Notes under the pieces: generated by a model | What the model was told of the DNA's origin: nothing | The model's input: the letters and a program-made list of their open reading frames with translations, nothing else | Databases searched by the model: none | Source of the DNA: Thermovirga sp. | Lineage (GTDB): Bacteria > Synergistota > Synergistia > Synergistales > Thermovirgaceae | Direction: 5' to 3' | Assembly: GCF_017656375.1 (NCBI RefSeq) | Contig: NZ_JACDOB010000009.1 | Span: forward strand, 1 to 56,694 | DNA length: 56,694 nucleotides | Translations under genes and position numbers: made by a program | Part shown: one piece after another, positions 33,850 to 42,937 of the stretch | How positions within the stretch are numbered: position 1 is the first letter of the stretch | Layout of the letters: each line of letters starts with the position of its first letter

Positions 33850-34132
33850 ACTGCACCACCTCTTAAAACTTTGGCCTTATCAGCTTGTTTTATCAAGAAA
33901 ACAAAATAAATAAAAGGGCTAAACACACATTAACACGCATTTAAAGCTTACAAAGCCATTTCCTTCATCCAACCAGCATCATACATAATATGCTTCTAGC
34001 ATTATTACGGCTTAATATCGCAAAATCTTAATGGCTTGTTTCTGAATCAGCGATTTTCCTATTTTGTTAAAAACTGTGCATTTTTACTATATTGCTTTAT
34101 AATAAGTTAAAAGAAAAGAAGGAGGTGGTATT
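33850..34132. other. Intergenic region upstream of the KaiC operon
   Basis: A 283-base A+T rich gap between divergent genes. Apart from the -10 element and ribosome binding site of the KaiC operon I see only a weak inverted repeat near 33985-34010 (AATATGC/GCATTATT). No open frame of substance and no RNA signature. Confidence 0.4.
34098..34103 (+). promoter_or_regulatory. -10 element for the KaiC/c-di-GMP operon
   Basis: TATAAT at 34098-34103; the 17-base-spaced -35 position reads TGTGCA, which is poor. A strong ribosome binding site GAAGGAGGTGG (34118-34128) follows. Confidence 0.5.
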
Positions 34133-34501
34133 TTGAGCACACCAGCTGAAGAAAAAATAAGCCGTTACGAATCTTTGCTACAAGAGATGTGGACAACCTC
34201 CGCACAGTACCTCGGTGCTTTTTCTGTAAAACTTTTAGTTGAAAGAGTAGCATGGGAAATCTCTCAAGACTACAAAGAGATGGAGCTCCTATATTTTGAT
34301 GAAAATGGAATATCTTGTGCCGAAATCGCAAATGCAGTGAAAATAAACCCAGACATCCCAATTGACGATATGTTTATGAAATTTATTTCGAAATATGTAG
34401 AAATACTGGCAAGGTTGTTGGGCTATGAACAAACAAACAAAATAGCAAGCAAACTCAAAGAAGAATTCCCCGATTTCCCAATTGATCCAAAGGAGGAATA
34501 A
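34133..34501 (+). CDS. Small helical protein of unknown function, first in KaiC operon
   Basis: 122 residues from a TTG with GAAGGAGGTGG 5 bases upstream. Mostly helical by eye, with an N-terminal region rich in E/K/S, one strand-like E-L-L-Y-F-D-E-N-G and a C-terminal helix (I-L-A-R-L-L-G-Y) ending in an acidic F-P-I-D-P-K-E-E. No Cys or catalytic motif. It ends 3 bases before the KaiC-like gene, so it is translationally close to it and probably an adaptor or partner. Not recognised as a known family. Confidence 0.65.
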   Translation: MSTPAEEKISRYESLLQEMWTTSAQYLGAFSVKLLVERVAWEISQDYKEMELLYFDENGISCAEIANAVKINPDIPIDDMFMKFISKYVEILARLLGYEQTNKIASKLKEEFPDFPIDPKEE

Positions 34502-34504
34502 ATA

Positions 34505-35911
34505 ATGAATAAATTAAGAACCGGCATCGAAGGGCTAGACAATATCACTGATGGCGGAATTCCTATGTATTCATTAAATATCATCTCAGGTGCACCCGGG
34601 AGTGGAAAGACAATATTCATTCAAAATATTATCTTTAACAGTGCAAAGCGCGGCCTTAAAACCTTATACCTCACCACCATATCCGAATCACAATTCAAAA
34701 TGGTAAGACATCTACAAGAGTTCGATTTTTTCTCAGACGACTTTTTGGGAAATAATTTTGTTTACTGCGACTTGGGAGCCACACTGCGTAGAGATGGCGC
34801 CCAAAACGCCCTGAACTATCTTAACAGCATGATAAGGCAACATAAGCCTGACTTGCTTGTAATAGATAGCTTCAAGGCCATAAGGGATATCTTTTCCGAT
34901 GAAAAGATCTTTAGGGCTTTCGTCTTTGAATTAGCTACTGCTTTATCTATATGGGAGGTTACTGTATTTCTAGTAGGGGAATATGAGGAAAAAGACGTGA
35001 CTCTCTTGAGCGAATTTGCCATAGCTGACGGAATTTTCCATCTTTATGGGCAAGAGGAGCGGCGGTTCCAAAAGAGGTTTCTGCGCATATTGAAGATGCG
35101 GGGAACCAACTTCGAACAAGGAGAACACCTATTTCAAATTACTTCCGAGGGGATAAAAATATTCCCTCGCATGAAGCCAGAAGGTAAAGAACTTGCATAT
35201 AAAGTTGCCACGTCAGATAAAAAAGAATTCGGCATAACAGGATTGGATGAAATGCTGGATGGTGGCCTAAAAGAAGGGACTGTTACACTTATTTCAGGAG
35301 GAACCGGCTCAGGCAAAACGTTGTTTGGCCTTAAATTTTTGCTAGAGGGAGCTAAAAAAGGCGAAAAGGGGTTGTTTATATCCTTTGAAGAGCCAGTTGA
35401 CCAGCTGATTGAGAATGCAGATGAATTAGGATGGGATTTGAATAAATATATAACAAACGGTTTACTTGATATTAGATTTTATTCTCCAATTGAGCTAGAT
35501 ATAGATAAACATGGCTTTGATATATTAAACGTAATCAAAGACGAAAGAATAGATAGGATCGTCATAGACAGCATATCCTCTTTTGAAACTAGCGTAGCCA
35601 ACCTGGAAAAGTACAAAGACTACTTATGGGCATTAACGCAAAACATTAAAAGGCAACGCACTACTGCCCTTTTCACTGTACTAAACGAGAGCCTCTTTTC
35701 TCCTGTAGTAATTACAAAAGCCCAAATCTCCCTAATATCAGACAATATAATCGTTCTAAGATATGTGGAAGATACCTCAAAAGTCAAAAAAGTTCTAGGT
35801 GTCCTGAAGGCACGAGGCGCGAACCATGATAAGGACCTTAGAGAGTATGAAATTACGTCAAATGGAATAAATATCCTTGGAAAGCTAGATAAAGCCGACA
35901 TATTAAAGTGA
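34505..35911 (+). CDS. Double-domain KaiC-like ATPase
   Basis: 468 residues. Two RecA/KaiC domains: the first with Walker A G-A-P-G-S-G-K-T at 29-36, the second with G-G-T-G-S-G-K-T at 265-272. Each is followed by a family Walker B region (L-L-V-I-D-S and R-I-V-I-D-S). The catalytic glutamate pair E295-E296 (F-E-E-P) is present in domain 2 but replaced by I-S-E-S in domain 1, so only the second domain is expected to hydrolyse ATP normally. Phosphorylation-site segments of cyanobacterial KaiC are absent, and no kaiA/kaiB is nearby; circadian function is not implied. Eleven bases ahead of the GGDEF gene. Confidence 0.85.
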   Translation: MNKLRTGIEGLDNITDGGIPMYSLNIISGAPGSGKTIFIQNIIFNSAKRGLKTLYLTTISESQFKMVRHLQEFDFFSDDFLGNNFVYCDLGATLRRDGAQNALNYLNSMIRQHKPDLLVIDSFKAIRDIFSDEKIFRAFVFELATALSIWEVTVFLVGEYEEKDVTLLSEFAIADGIFHLYGQEERRFQKRFLRILKMRGTNFEQGEHLFQITSEGIKIFPRMKPEGKELAYKVATSDKKEFGITGLDEMLDGGLKEGTVTLISGGTGSGKTLFGLKFLLEGAKKGEKGLFISFEEPVDQLIENADELGWDLNKYITNGLLDIRFYSPIELDIDKHGFDILNVIKDERIDRIVIDSISSFETSVANLEKYKDYLWALTQNIKRQRTTALFTVLNESLFSPVVITKAQISLISDNIIVLRYVEDTSKVKKVLGVLKARGANHDKDLREYEITSNGINILGKLDKADILK

Positions 35912-35922
35912 GGTATTGGTGA

Positions 35923-37335
35923 ATGCAAACTGATCTCTTGTTAAGCGTTTCACTACGATATTGGCAGGATTTTCAAGACACGCTGGCAGAAGTGGTGGAC
36001 GCAAATATTTATGTATTTGACGCAAAGGGAAATATTTTTTCCAGTTTCAGCAAGGATGTGGCACCCTGCAAAAAGATAAACCAAGGCAACACATTGTCTA
36101 ATGAGGAATGCATAAATTTCTATAAAGGCGCATTAGTGTCTTTAAAAGATAAGAATATCCTCACCTGCCCATACGGTAATAGACTGTATGTCTATCCATT
36201 GGGGAGTAGTGTACATAAAATAGGGTCCTTAGTTGTAGCTCCTAAAAACGGAAAAATTACGCCAGAAGGTGAAGGAGAAAAATCCTTTATAGCTAAGGCG
36301 AACAACATTAGCCAAACTGTTAACGAAGTCCTTAAAGCTATTCTCGAAAAAAACCTTTTGGGGTTACGCAGTCTCGAACTAAACAGCATCTACGAAATCA
36401 GCCGATTGATGACTTCAACAATAGAATTAGAAAAAGTCATAGATCTCATAACTAACTCCCTGATCATAATATATAGGGCTAATTTGGCTTTTGTTGGCCT
36501 TCGTGAAGATGACAAAATCAAAATAGCAAAAGCAAAGGGCAAAATGGGGGAGCTTTTGACAGGCAAAGAATTTTCCATGCTACATCCGTTAATGGAAAAA
36601 GTTTTCTCTAAAGTTGAACCCTCCTTTTTGAGTATGCAGGAATTGCAAAATTTTATTGATTTTTCCGATTTGAAGATGAGTCCAGAGGACAAAATCTTGC
36701 TTTATCCTCTATGGACTTCTGTTGGAAGCGTAGGGTTATTGGGTATAACTTTTCCGACAAATGCGATGTCAGGAGAAGAAATAAAAAACCTGCAAATTTA
36801 CGTTAACTTCGCTGCTATATCGCTAGCTAATGCACGGCTTATCACTCGGTTAGAAAAAGAGGCAGAGACAGATTTTCTGACAGGACTCTATAACAAGCGA
36901 AGCATTATCAACTTGCTAATCAGCGAAAGAGAAAGGACTATTAGGTATAAAAACCCTCTAGCTGTTATTTTTATCGACATTGATGATTTCAAATCCTACA
37001 ACGATGCCTTCGGCCATGTAGCCGGCGATGTAGTGTTACAAAGGTTAGCTGAAGTGATAAAAAATTCTATAAGGAAAATCGACATTGCAGGGCGCTATGG
37101 AGGCGAGGAGTTTGTGCTTATCCTTCCCGGCACACAGGAAGAAGGAGCCCTTGCAGTTGCAGAAAGAATACGAAAATCTATAGCGCAACACCCCTTCCCA
37201 CATCGCAATATCACCGTAAGCTCTGGTGTAACAATGGCACAAGAAGGAGACTCTGCACATTCTTTACTGGAAAGGGCAGACAGGGCCTTGTACAAAGCCA
37301 AGCGCCAAGGGAAAAATTGTAGCTGTTTGATATAG
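35923..37335 (+). CDS. Diguanylate cyclase with PocR-like and GAF sensor domains
   Basis: 470 residues. N-terminal ~130 residues with a Cys set (P-C-K-K-I-N, E-E-C-I-N-F, I-L-T-C-P-Y-G) resembles the PocR ligand-binding domain. A GAF domain covers about 150-305. The C-terminal GGDEF domain has the active-site G-G-E-E-F at 393-397 and the inhibitory RxxD (R384-D387) five residues before it, so feedback inhibition by c-di-GMP is expected. Cytoplasmic, no membrane segment. ATG start, 11 bases after the KaiC-like gene. Confidence 0.88.
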   Translation: MQTDLLLSVSLRYWQDFQDTLAEVVDANIYVFDAKGNIFSSFSKDVAPCKKINQGNTLSNEECINFYKGALVSLKDKNILTCPYGNRLYVYPLGSSVHKIGSLVVAPKNGKITPEGEGEKSFIAKANNISQTVNEVLKAILEKNLLGLRSLELNSIYEISRLMTSTIELEKVIDLITNSLIIIYRANLAFVGLREDDKIKIAKAKGKMGELLTGKEFSMLHPLMEKVFSKVEPSFLSMQELQNFIDFSDLKMSPEDKILLYPLWTSVGSVGLLGITFPTNAMSGEEIKNLQIYVNFAAISLANARLITRLEKEAETDFLTGLYNKRSIINLLISERERTIRYKNPLAVIFIDIDDFKSYNDAFGHVAGDVVLQRLAEVIKNSIRKIDIAGRYGGEEFVLILPGTQEEGALAVAERIRKSIAQHPFPHRNITVSSGVTMAQEGDSAHSLLERADRALYKAKRQGKNCSCLI

Positions 37336-37384
37336 CAACTTAACAATAACCTGGACAAGTGTCATGTCAAAGGAGAGATATAGG

Positions 37385-38590
37385 TTGGACAACGAGACTA
37401 AAAACACTAATTTGGAGCATAATTTCAATTTAGGCCAAAATGACCTTCGCTTATTAAGGGTCCTTAGATCTAGTCTTGATTTGGCTCTCTCCAAAGGCCA
37501 GGAGCAAAACACAAAAATGCTAAGTAAACTCATTCAACTAGGACAGCAAGCCTCTTCCAGTTTAGAGGTTGATACTATCATTAAAACCTCGCTGGAGAAT
37601 ATACTTGAAATCGTAGATAGCAAATGGTGTGCCATTGGGCTTCTTGATGAGGAAACCGGAAAGATTGTATTAAGAGAAAACATAAAACAAGATGGGAAAT
37701 CTCAATTTTGCTCCACGGAAATACCTGCAGAAGAAGATTGTGTACGCAAAGTAATGAAAAATGGAAGCCCGCTTACAATAACAAATATAGCCGATTCTAG
37801 TTTAAGTTGCTCCCTAATGTCGAAATGTCTCGGTTACCTTGATTGCAACGATACTGGGGCAATAATCCCCATCAAAGGAAGAACCAAAACACTAGGTATA
37901 CTTGTAACATATTATTCATCTGCTATGATCTCAAATAAGATTAATTATTTATCTATCATAGCAAATCAAATTGGCTTAGCTATTGAAAATGCCCAGCTTT
38001 ATGAATCCCTACAGAGGCAGTACGTGAGCGTAGTAAACGCTTTGGCAGCAACATTAGAGGCAAAGGACGCATACACAAAGGGCCACTCATTGCGCGTAGC
38101 AACATGGTCAAGAGCAGTAGCTAAAGAAATGGGGCTCTCTGATAAACAGCAAGAAATGATCTACGTTGGAGGCCTTTTGCATGACATAGGGAAGGTGGGC
38201 GTAAGTGAACGAATATTGTTGAAGGGCGACAAGCTCACGGCAGAGGAAAAAGAAGCAATACAAAAACATCCCCTAATAGGGGCAAAAATTTTGGAACCAG
38301 GTAACTTACCAGAAGATATAATTAAAGCAGTTATGTACCACCATGAGAATTATGACGGGAGCGGTTATCCTGAAGGCCTCACCGGCGAGGAAATACCCGT
38401 ATTAGCTCGCATTATCAATGTAGTAGATGCTTACGATGCGATGACATCTGATAGGCCCTATCGTAGTTCTTATACCCAGAATTGGGCAACAGAAGAACTG
38501 GACCGCAATGCAGGCAAACAGTTCGACCCCACAGTTATAGAAGCATTCAAAAAATTAATTAGCCGAGGCGAACTGGGATTCTCCTTGTGA
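37385..38590 (+). CDS. GAF-HD-GYP c-di-GMP phosphodiesterase
   Basis: 401 residues from TTG 37385, chosen because AAAGGAGA lies 8 bases upstream; an in-frame ATG at 37364 without a ribosome binding site would add 7 residues. GAF domain at about 50-205. HD-GYP domain with metal ligands H266-D267, H319-H320 and the signature G-S-G-Y-P at 325-329, so catalytic residues look intact. Such enzymes hydrolyse c-di-GMP to GMP. Paired with the cyclase 29 bases upstream (to ATG), giving opposing activities in one operon. Confidence 0.85.
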   Translation: MDNETKNTNLEHNFNLGQNDLRLLRVLRSSLDLALSKGQEQNTKMLSKLIQLGQQASSSLEVDTIIKTSLENILEIVDSKWCAIGLLDEETGKIVLRENIKQDGKSQFCSTEIPAEEDCVRKVMKNGSPLTITNIADSSLSCSLMSKCLGYLDCNDTGAIIPIKGRTKTLGILVTYYSSAMISNKINYLSIIANQIGLAIENAQLYESLQRQYVSVVNALAATLEAKDAYTKGHSLRVATWSRAVAKEMGLSDKQQEMIYVGGLLHDIGKVGVSERILLKGDKLTAEEKEAIQKHPLIGAKILEPGNLPEDIIKAVMYHHENYDGSGYPEGLTGEEIPVLARIINVVDAYDAMTSDRPYRSSYTQNWATEELDRNAGKQFDPTVIEAFKKLISRGELGFSL

Positions 38591-38632
38591 AGCCAAGCGG
38601 AAGCATACTAGCTAGAATTGTAAATGAAACTC

Positions 38633-39109
38633 TTATCTTTGAGAGCGCTGGGGACAATTGTCACAAACAGGCTTTTCACCGGTTTCTATAAACTCTTTAA
38701 AATGCTCTAACCATCGCGGGGAGCCGTACTGGCAATGAGCTAGAAATTTTATGAAACTGACAACCCTTTCTCTGCATGCAGGCGTAATATAATGTTCAAA
38801 GCGGCATGCATTTGTTTTGGCTTCATCAATGTCCAAATTCAATATCTTTTCAAAAAAATCCATCAAAATCTTCTCTCTATTAATCAGCACCTCAGCCAAA
38901 GCTTTCCCCTCATCGCTAAGAGAAACGTATCCATAACTTCCCTGAATGACCAAACCTGCTTCCTTAAGCCCCGAAAGGCTTCCTACTACCGTTGGGGATT
39001 TGACTCCTAAAGCCTGTGCCAAGTCTTTCACTCTTACTACCTTGTTTTCTTTCTCCAATTTATATATTGTTTTAAGGTAGTCTTCGTTTCTTGCAGTTAG
39101 TCGTTCCAT
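38633..39109 (-). CDS. DtxR/MntR-family metal-dependent regulator
   Basis: 158 residues. N-terminal winged helix (Y-L-K-T-I-Y-K-L-E ... L-G-V-K-S-P-T-V) and a dimerisation region with metal-ligand-like F-E-H-Y-I. The C-terminus has a C-D-N-C pair (K-P-V-C-D-N-C-P-Q-R) usual in Fe/Mn DtxR members. No transporter gene is next to it; its regulon is elsewhere. ATG with AGGTGAAG. Confidence 0.88.
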   Translation of the reverse strand: MERLTARNEDYLKTIYKLEKENKVVRVKDLAQALGVKSPTVVGSLSGLKEAGLVIQGSYGYVSLSDEGKALAEVLINREKILMDFFEKILNLDIDEAKTNACRFEHYITPACRERVVSFIKFLAHCQYGSPRWLEHFKEFIETGEKPVCDNCPQRSQR

Positions 39110-39186
39110 ATTAGCTTCACCTATCTTTGTTAGTTTTTATAAAACAAAGTATGACCGTAAACATTTTATTAGTCAAGGAGGCTTAT

Positions 39187-40068
39187 ATGTATAACTCTGT
39201 TTATTTGGCCCAGCTCGCCACCTCGGCATGTATTCAAGAAGTAATGACCTCACCAAAGCCTGGCTTAGTCGACAGGCTTGGCCCTGGAGCCCATAAAGAC
39301 ATGGATTTCACAACTTTTTTACTGAGTGCCTTAACCCTTGCTCCCTTCTGGCAAGAACAGGCAAATGTTGGACTTTCTGGCGTTGCCCCTCACAATGCTC
39401 TGCCGTATCTTAGAGGTATAGGGAAAGCCATGGAGTCAGCTATGCTGAAAGCCACCGATGGTATTAACACCCACAAAGGCCTAATTTTTGCCCTCTCTCT
39501 TCTGGTGTACGCTGCGGGATATATTATCCATTTGAAGAAACCTATTGACCCAAAGCTTTGCACATCCTTCGCATCTCAAGTAGTTCAAGGATGCTGTAAA
39601 AAAGAGCTTGAAGTGCTTAGGGAATCGTTACCCAATAGGCCTCTGACAAATGGAGAGAAACTGTTTCTTAATTATGGTTTGACTGGAATCAGGGGAGAAG
39701 CAGAACAGGGCTTCCCTACAGTAATAAACTGGGGACTGCCCGCACTGAGGTATGCCTTATCCACTGGAGCTTCATTGAATGATAGCGCCCTTTACGCTCT
39801 CTTTCGTATAATGAAAAGCTGCGAAGACACTAATGTGGTCTCTAGAACAAGCTATTATTTCTGGTCTAATATATATTCAAAATATGTCGACAAACTTCTA
39901 AAGCTGCCTATCCCCTTCTCCAAAAAAGATAGGCAGCTGATTAAACAAGTCGATAAAATATTCAGCCAACAAGGAGTTAGCCCTGGAGGAGCCGCAGACC
40001 TGCTAAGCTGTACGCTATTCCTTTACTGGGTGGAATCCAGGCCTTCTCTTCCCTATCATCCACAGTAA
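39187..40068 (+). CDS. CitG/MdcB-like triphosphoribosyl-dephospho-CoA synthase
   Basis: 293 residues from ATG 39187 with AAGGAGG 6 bases upstream; the open frame extends further 5' without a ribosome binding site. Characteristic T-S-P-K-P-G-L-V-D and G-A-H-K-D-M-D-F segments near the start and I-N-T-H-K-G in the middle. CitG and MdcB make the prosthetic group precursor of citrate lyase or malonate decarboxylase from ATP and dephospho-CoA. Neither lyase is encoded in the window, so the pathway remains open. Confidence 0.8.
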   Translation: MYNSVYLAQLATSACIQEVMTSPKPGLVDRLGPGAHKDMDFTTFLLSALTLAPFWQEQANVGLSGVAPHNALPYLRGIGKAMESAMLKATDGINTHKGLIFALSLLVYAAGYIIHLKKPIDPKLCTSFASQVVQGCCKKELEVLRESLPNRPLTNGEKLFLNYGLTGIRGEAEQGFPTVINWGLPALRYALSTGASLNDSALYALFRIMKSCEDTNVVSRTSYYFWSNIYSKYVDKLLKLPIPFSKKDRQLIKQVDKIFSQQGVSPGGAADLLSCTLFLYWVESRPSLPYHPQ

Positions 40069-40113
40069 GAATATAATATCCTTGCTGTAGAGAACGAACA
40101 TGGAGGATAAAAG

Positions 40114-40482
40114 TTGAGTTTAGGATTAAGAATAAAAACAATGAGAAAAGCCAGAGGTTTTACACAACAAAAATTAGCAGAGATGGTGGGAGTAAGCAGA
40201 ACGTACATACAAACACTGGAGAGCAATAGACGCCTTCCATCAATGAAGCTCCTCCAAAATCTAGCCCGAGCTTTAGATGTAAATCTCTCTGACTTAGTTT
40301 CTGACAACCAAAACAAAAAACTTATACGTGCTCAGTTAGAAGAATATTTAGACTATAGATCTGAGATGGAAGTCTGGTATAAGGACATAAAGCTTACAAG
40401 GTATGAACTTGATTTGATAAAAAAGCTAATTGAAACAGTCTTGGACTATACCCAAAAAAGCAATATTAATAACTCTAATTAG
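40114..40482 (+). CDS. XRE/Cro-family transcriptional regulator
   Basis: 122 residues from a TTG with GGAGGATA upstream. HTH (F-T-Q-Q-K-L-A-E-M-V-G-V-S-R-T-Y-I) in the first 60 residues, then a helical C-terminal region with no ligand-binding domain recognised. Close ahead of the radical SAM gene on the same strand. Confidence 0.85.
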   Translation: MSLGLRIKTMRKARGFTQQKLAEMVGVSRTYIQTLESNRRLPSMKLLQNLARALDVNLSDLVSDNQNKKLIRAQLEEYLDYRSEMEVWYKDIKLTRYELDLIKKLIETVLDYTQKSNINNSN

Positions 40483-40508
40483 CCAAGCTGTACAAAGGAG
40501 ATGAAACA

Positions 40509-41444
40509 TTGAAAAAACTGCCTTTTTTTATACCCATGCAATCATGTCCCAATAGATGTATTTACTGCAACCAATGGGCCATTACAGGACAGTCAAACGG
40601 TCTAACTGCAGAAAAGGTGCTCGCAAAAATAGAAAAGACTGACCAGCCTGTAGAAATATGCTTTTTTGGGGGAAGCTTCACCTGTCTTCCTCAAAAAATC
40701 CGCACAAGCTTGCTTGAAGCTGCAGCACGAGCTCCAAAGGGTAGCCGCATAAGAATGTCTACCCACCCTTTATGCATCACTGAGGAAATAATAGATGAAC
40801 TAAAACAATATAACGTTGGTGCAGTAGAATTAGGCGTATCTTCGTTGGACGACGAAGTACTTGCCTTCTGCAAAAGAGGCTACACCTCCGAAATAGCTCT
40901 AGAAAAACTTAAAGCTCTTCTATCTGCGGGCTTCGTGGTAGGAGCTCAATTGATGACAGGCTTGCCCTACCAACAAACAGAAAGCACCATAAACGACTTG
41001 AAAAAACTTAGCAAAATAAAAGGTCCCTCTTCAATGCAAATAAGACTTTACCCTTGTTTAGTCTTTCCTGGCACAGAACTGTTCTCCTTATGGGAAAAAG
41101 GAAGCTATACTCCTCTAACTGAAGAGCTTTGCATAAAACAAACAGCTCAAGTGCTCTTTCATGCTGAAAACATGGGATTCGAAATCCTTCGAATAGGATT
41201 ACACGAAACTGATTCTTTAAGAGGAACAGTCAAAGCTGGACCAGCTCATCCAGCTTTGGGTGAACTGGTACGCTCTGAGGCCCTCATAGAAAAGCTAATC
41301 AAAACAAACCCCAAAGGCCCATGGATTGTTTCGACAAGGCACCGTTCTCTCTTAAGCGGTCATTCAAGAAGAGGCATAACTGTTTTGGCTAACAAGACCG
41401 GACTGACAGAATCTGAATTATTCAAAAGAATTATCTGGTGGTAA
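40509..41444 (+). CDS. Radical SAM protein (Elp3/HemN-like)
   Basis: 311 residues from a TTG 8 bases after AAAGGAGATG. The cluster motif C-P-N-R-C-I-Y-C (CxxxCxxC) is near residue 13, with the G-G-S-F motif after it. The overall layout resembles the Elp3-like N-terminal radical SAM domain without the acetyltransferase domain. The substrate is unknown. 27 bases after the XRE gene, so likely cotranscribed. Confidence 0.8.
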   Translation: MKKLPFFIPMQSCPNRCIYCNQWAITGQSNGLTAEKVLAKIEKTDQPVEICFFGGSFTCLPQKIRTSLLEAAARAPKGSRIRMSTHPLCITEEIIDELKQYNVGAVELGVSSLDDEVLAFCKRGYTSEIALEKLKALLSAGFVVGAQLMTGLPYQQTESTINDLKKLSKIKGPSSMQIRLYPCLVFPGTELFSLWEKGSYTPLTEELCIKQTAQVLFHAENMGFEILRIGLHETDSLRGTVKAGPAHPALGELVRSEALIEKLIKTNPKGPWIVSTRHRSLLSGHSRRGITVLANKTGLTESELFKRIIWW

Positions 41445-41488
41445 CAACGCCAAAAAGAAATTTCCCACAGGGGGTTTGTACTTAGGCT

Positions 41489-42847
41489 ATGTTTAGAATT
41501 TCTAAAATACAAGTTGATATGGGCACCGAAAGCACAGGCAAAGCCCTACTTAAACTGGCCATTCCCTCGGTGCTTTCAATGTTTTTCCATACGCTGTTTC
41601 ACTTAATTGACACTATTTTCGTGTCATGGCTAGGGGAAATATCTCTAGCAGCAATGTCCTTATCCTTTCCTCTTTTGTTCGTAATTTTTGCCGTAGTTAA
41701 CGGAATGGCCGTAGGAACTACAACATGCGCAACAAGAGAACTTGGGGCAAACAATACGGCAAAAGCACAAACCTTTGCTAACGCAGCCCTTTTGCTTATT
41801 CTAGGGCTATCTCTACTACCCATTCCTCTTTTGACCCCAGATTTATCTAATAAATTCTACTTCATATTGGGTGGAAAAGGTGCAGTATTACCCGAATGCT
41901 ACGCTTATTCATCCTGGATGATCCTAGGGGCCCCCTTGATGGGGCTTGCTCTGCTCGGGGAATCCCTTTTCAGGAGCCAGGGCGACACATTCACCCCTAT
42001 GATGAGCATGCTTATAGGCAACCTACTGAATATTCTATTGGACCCAATACTTATTTTTGGCTTAAAGTGGGGAATAGCTGGAGCGTCAATTGCTACCTTC
42101 ATCGGAAGAATAGTTTCTTTAGCTTACTTGGCCTATAAACTGAAAAAGGAAGCTCGCCTCAGACCCACACTTAGGTTCGATAAATCTTTCCCTAAATATT
42201 GGAAGGACATATCTATCGTCGGCTTCCCCGTTGCCCTATCCCAAACCAGTATGGCAATAGGAGCAGCCTTAATGAATAAAATCCTTTCTCTCTTCGGTCC
42301 AGCAGCTATAAGTGCCTGGATGCTAGGCAATAGAATAGAAATGTTCGCTTTCCTCCCTGTATTCGGGCTCAATTCTGGATTGATACCCTTTCTGAGTTAC
42401 AACATAGGAAAAGGAAATTTCCAGAAGGTAAAAGAAGCTGTGATGTTAGCATCAAAGGCTGCAGTAGTTCTAATGCTCTCAATCGGGCTTTTACTCTTCA
42501 GTTTCCCCCAAGTTTTCCTACTTCCCTTCTCTCCAACCCCACAAATGGCTTCTATGGCCATAGACTCTGTAAGAGCATCTGCAACAGGTTATATCTTTGC
42601 CGCAATAGATATAACCTTATGGGGCCTTTTTCAAGGAAGTGGTTATGCATACTTTGGCATGATCTCTCAGCTAGCCAGAACCTTACTTTTTAGAGCTCCT
42701 TTAGGTTATTTAATGGGCATATATTTTGGCATAAAAATTCTCTGGTGGTGCCAGCCCATATCTGCATTAGGCTCTCTTCTTTTGTCATTACTATTCGCAA
42801 AGAAAGTGCTAAATTTAATCCAAGGAAATATAAACTCAAAAGCATAG
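41489..42847 (+). CDS. MATE-family multidrug/sodium antiporter
   Basis: 452 residues with 12 hydrophobic segments in two halves. The opening L-K-L-A-I-P-S-V-L-S-M-F-F and the second-half D-I-T-L-W-G-L-F-Q-G-S-G are typical of NorM/DinF-like MATE pumps. Export substrate unknown; the 44-base gap after the radical SAM gene makes cotranscription likely. Confidence 0.85.
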   Translation: MFRISKIQVDMGTESTGKALLKLAIPSVLSMFFHTLFHLIDTIFVSWLGEISLAAMSLSFPLLFVIFAVVNGMAVGTTTCATRELGANNTAKAQTFANAALLLILGLSLLPIPLLTPDLSNKFYFILGGKGAVLPECYAYSSWMILGAPLMGLALLGESLFRSQGDTFTPMMSMLIGNLLNILLDPILIFGLKWGIAGASIATFIGRIVSLAYLAYKLKKEARLRPTLRFDKSFPKYWKDISIVGFPVALSQTSMAIGAALMNKILSLFGPAAISAWMLGNRIEMFAFLPVFGLNSGLIPFLSYNIGKGNFQKVKEAVMLASKAAVVLMLSIGLLLFSFPQVFLLPFSPTPQMASMAIDSVRASATGYIFAAIDITLWGLFQGSGYAYFGMISQLARTLLFRAPLGYLMGIYFGIKILWWCQPISALGSLLLSLLFAKKVLNLIQGNINSKA

Positions 42848-42851
42848 GTTG

Positions 42852-42880
42852 TTGACTATAGTTTCTATTCAATTTATACT
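42852..42880 (+). promoter_or_regulatory. RpiR-gene promoter
   Basis: TTGACT (42852-42857), 17 bases, TATACT (42875-42880), 57 bases before the ATG of the RpiR gene. Confidence 0.8.
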
Positions 42881-42895
42881 GGAAAGCAGATTTTG

Positions 42896-42909
42896 TAAAC
42901 AATTGTTTA
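42896..42909. promoter_or_regulatory. Perfect palindrome, candidate RpiR operator
   Basis: TAAACAATTGTTTA reads the same on both strands and begins 15 bases past the -10 box, where a bound repressor would stop the polymerase. The regulator gene starts 28 bases downstream, suggesting autoregulation. Confidence 0.5.
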
Positions 42910-42937
42910 TTTATCAGCAACATGAGGAGTGTAATAT

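Noticed and set aside
34505-35911. Circadian clock KaiC
   Set aside because: No kaiA or kaiB nearby and the KaiC phosphorylation segment is not visible.
39127-39186. Longer CitG start
   Set aside because: The ribosome binding site AAGGAGG belongs to ATG 39187; no ribosome binding site precedes the earlier start.
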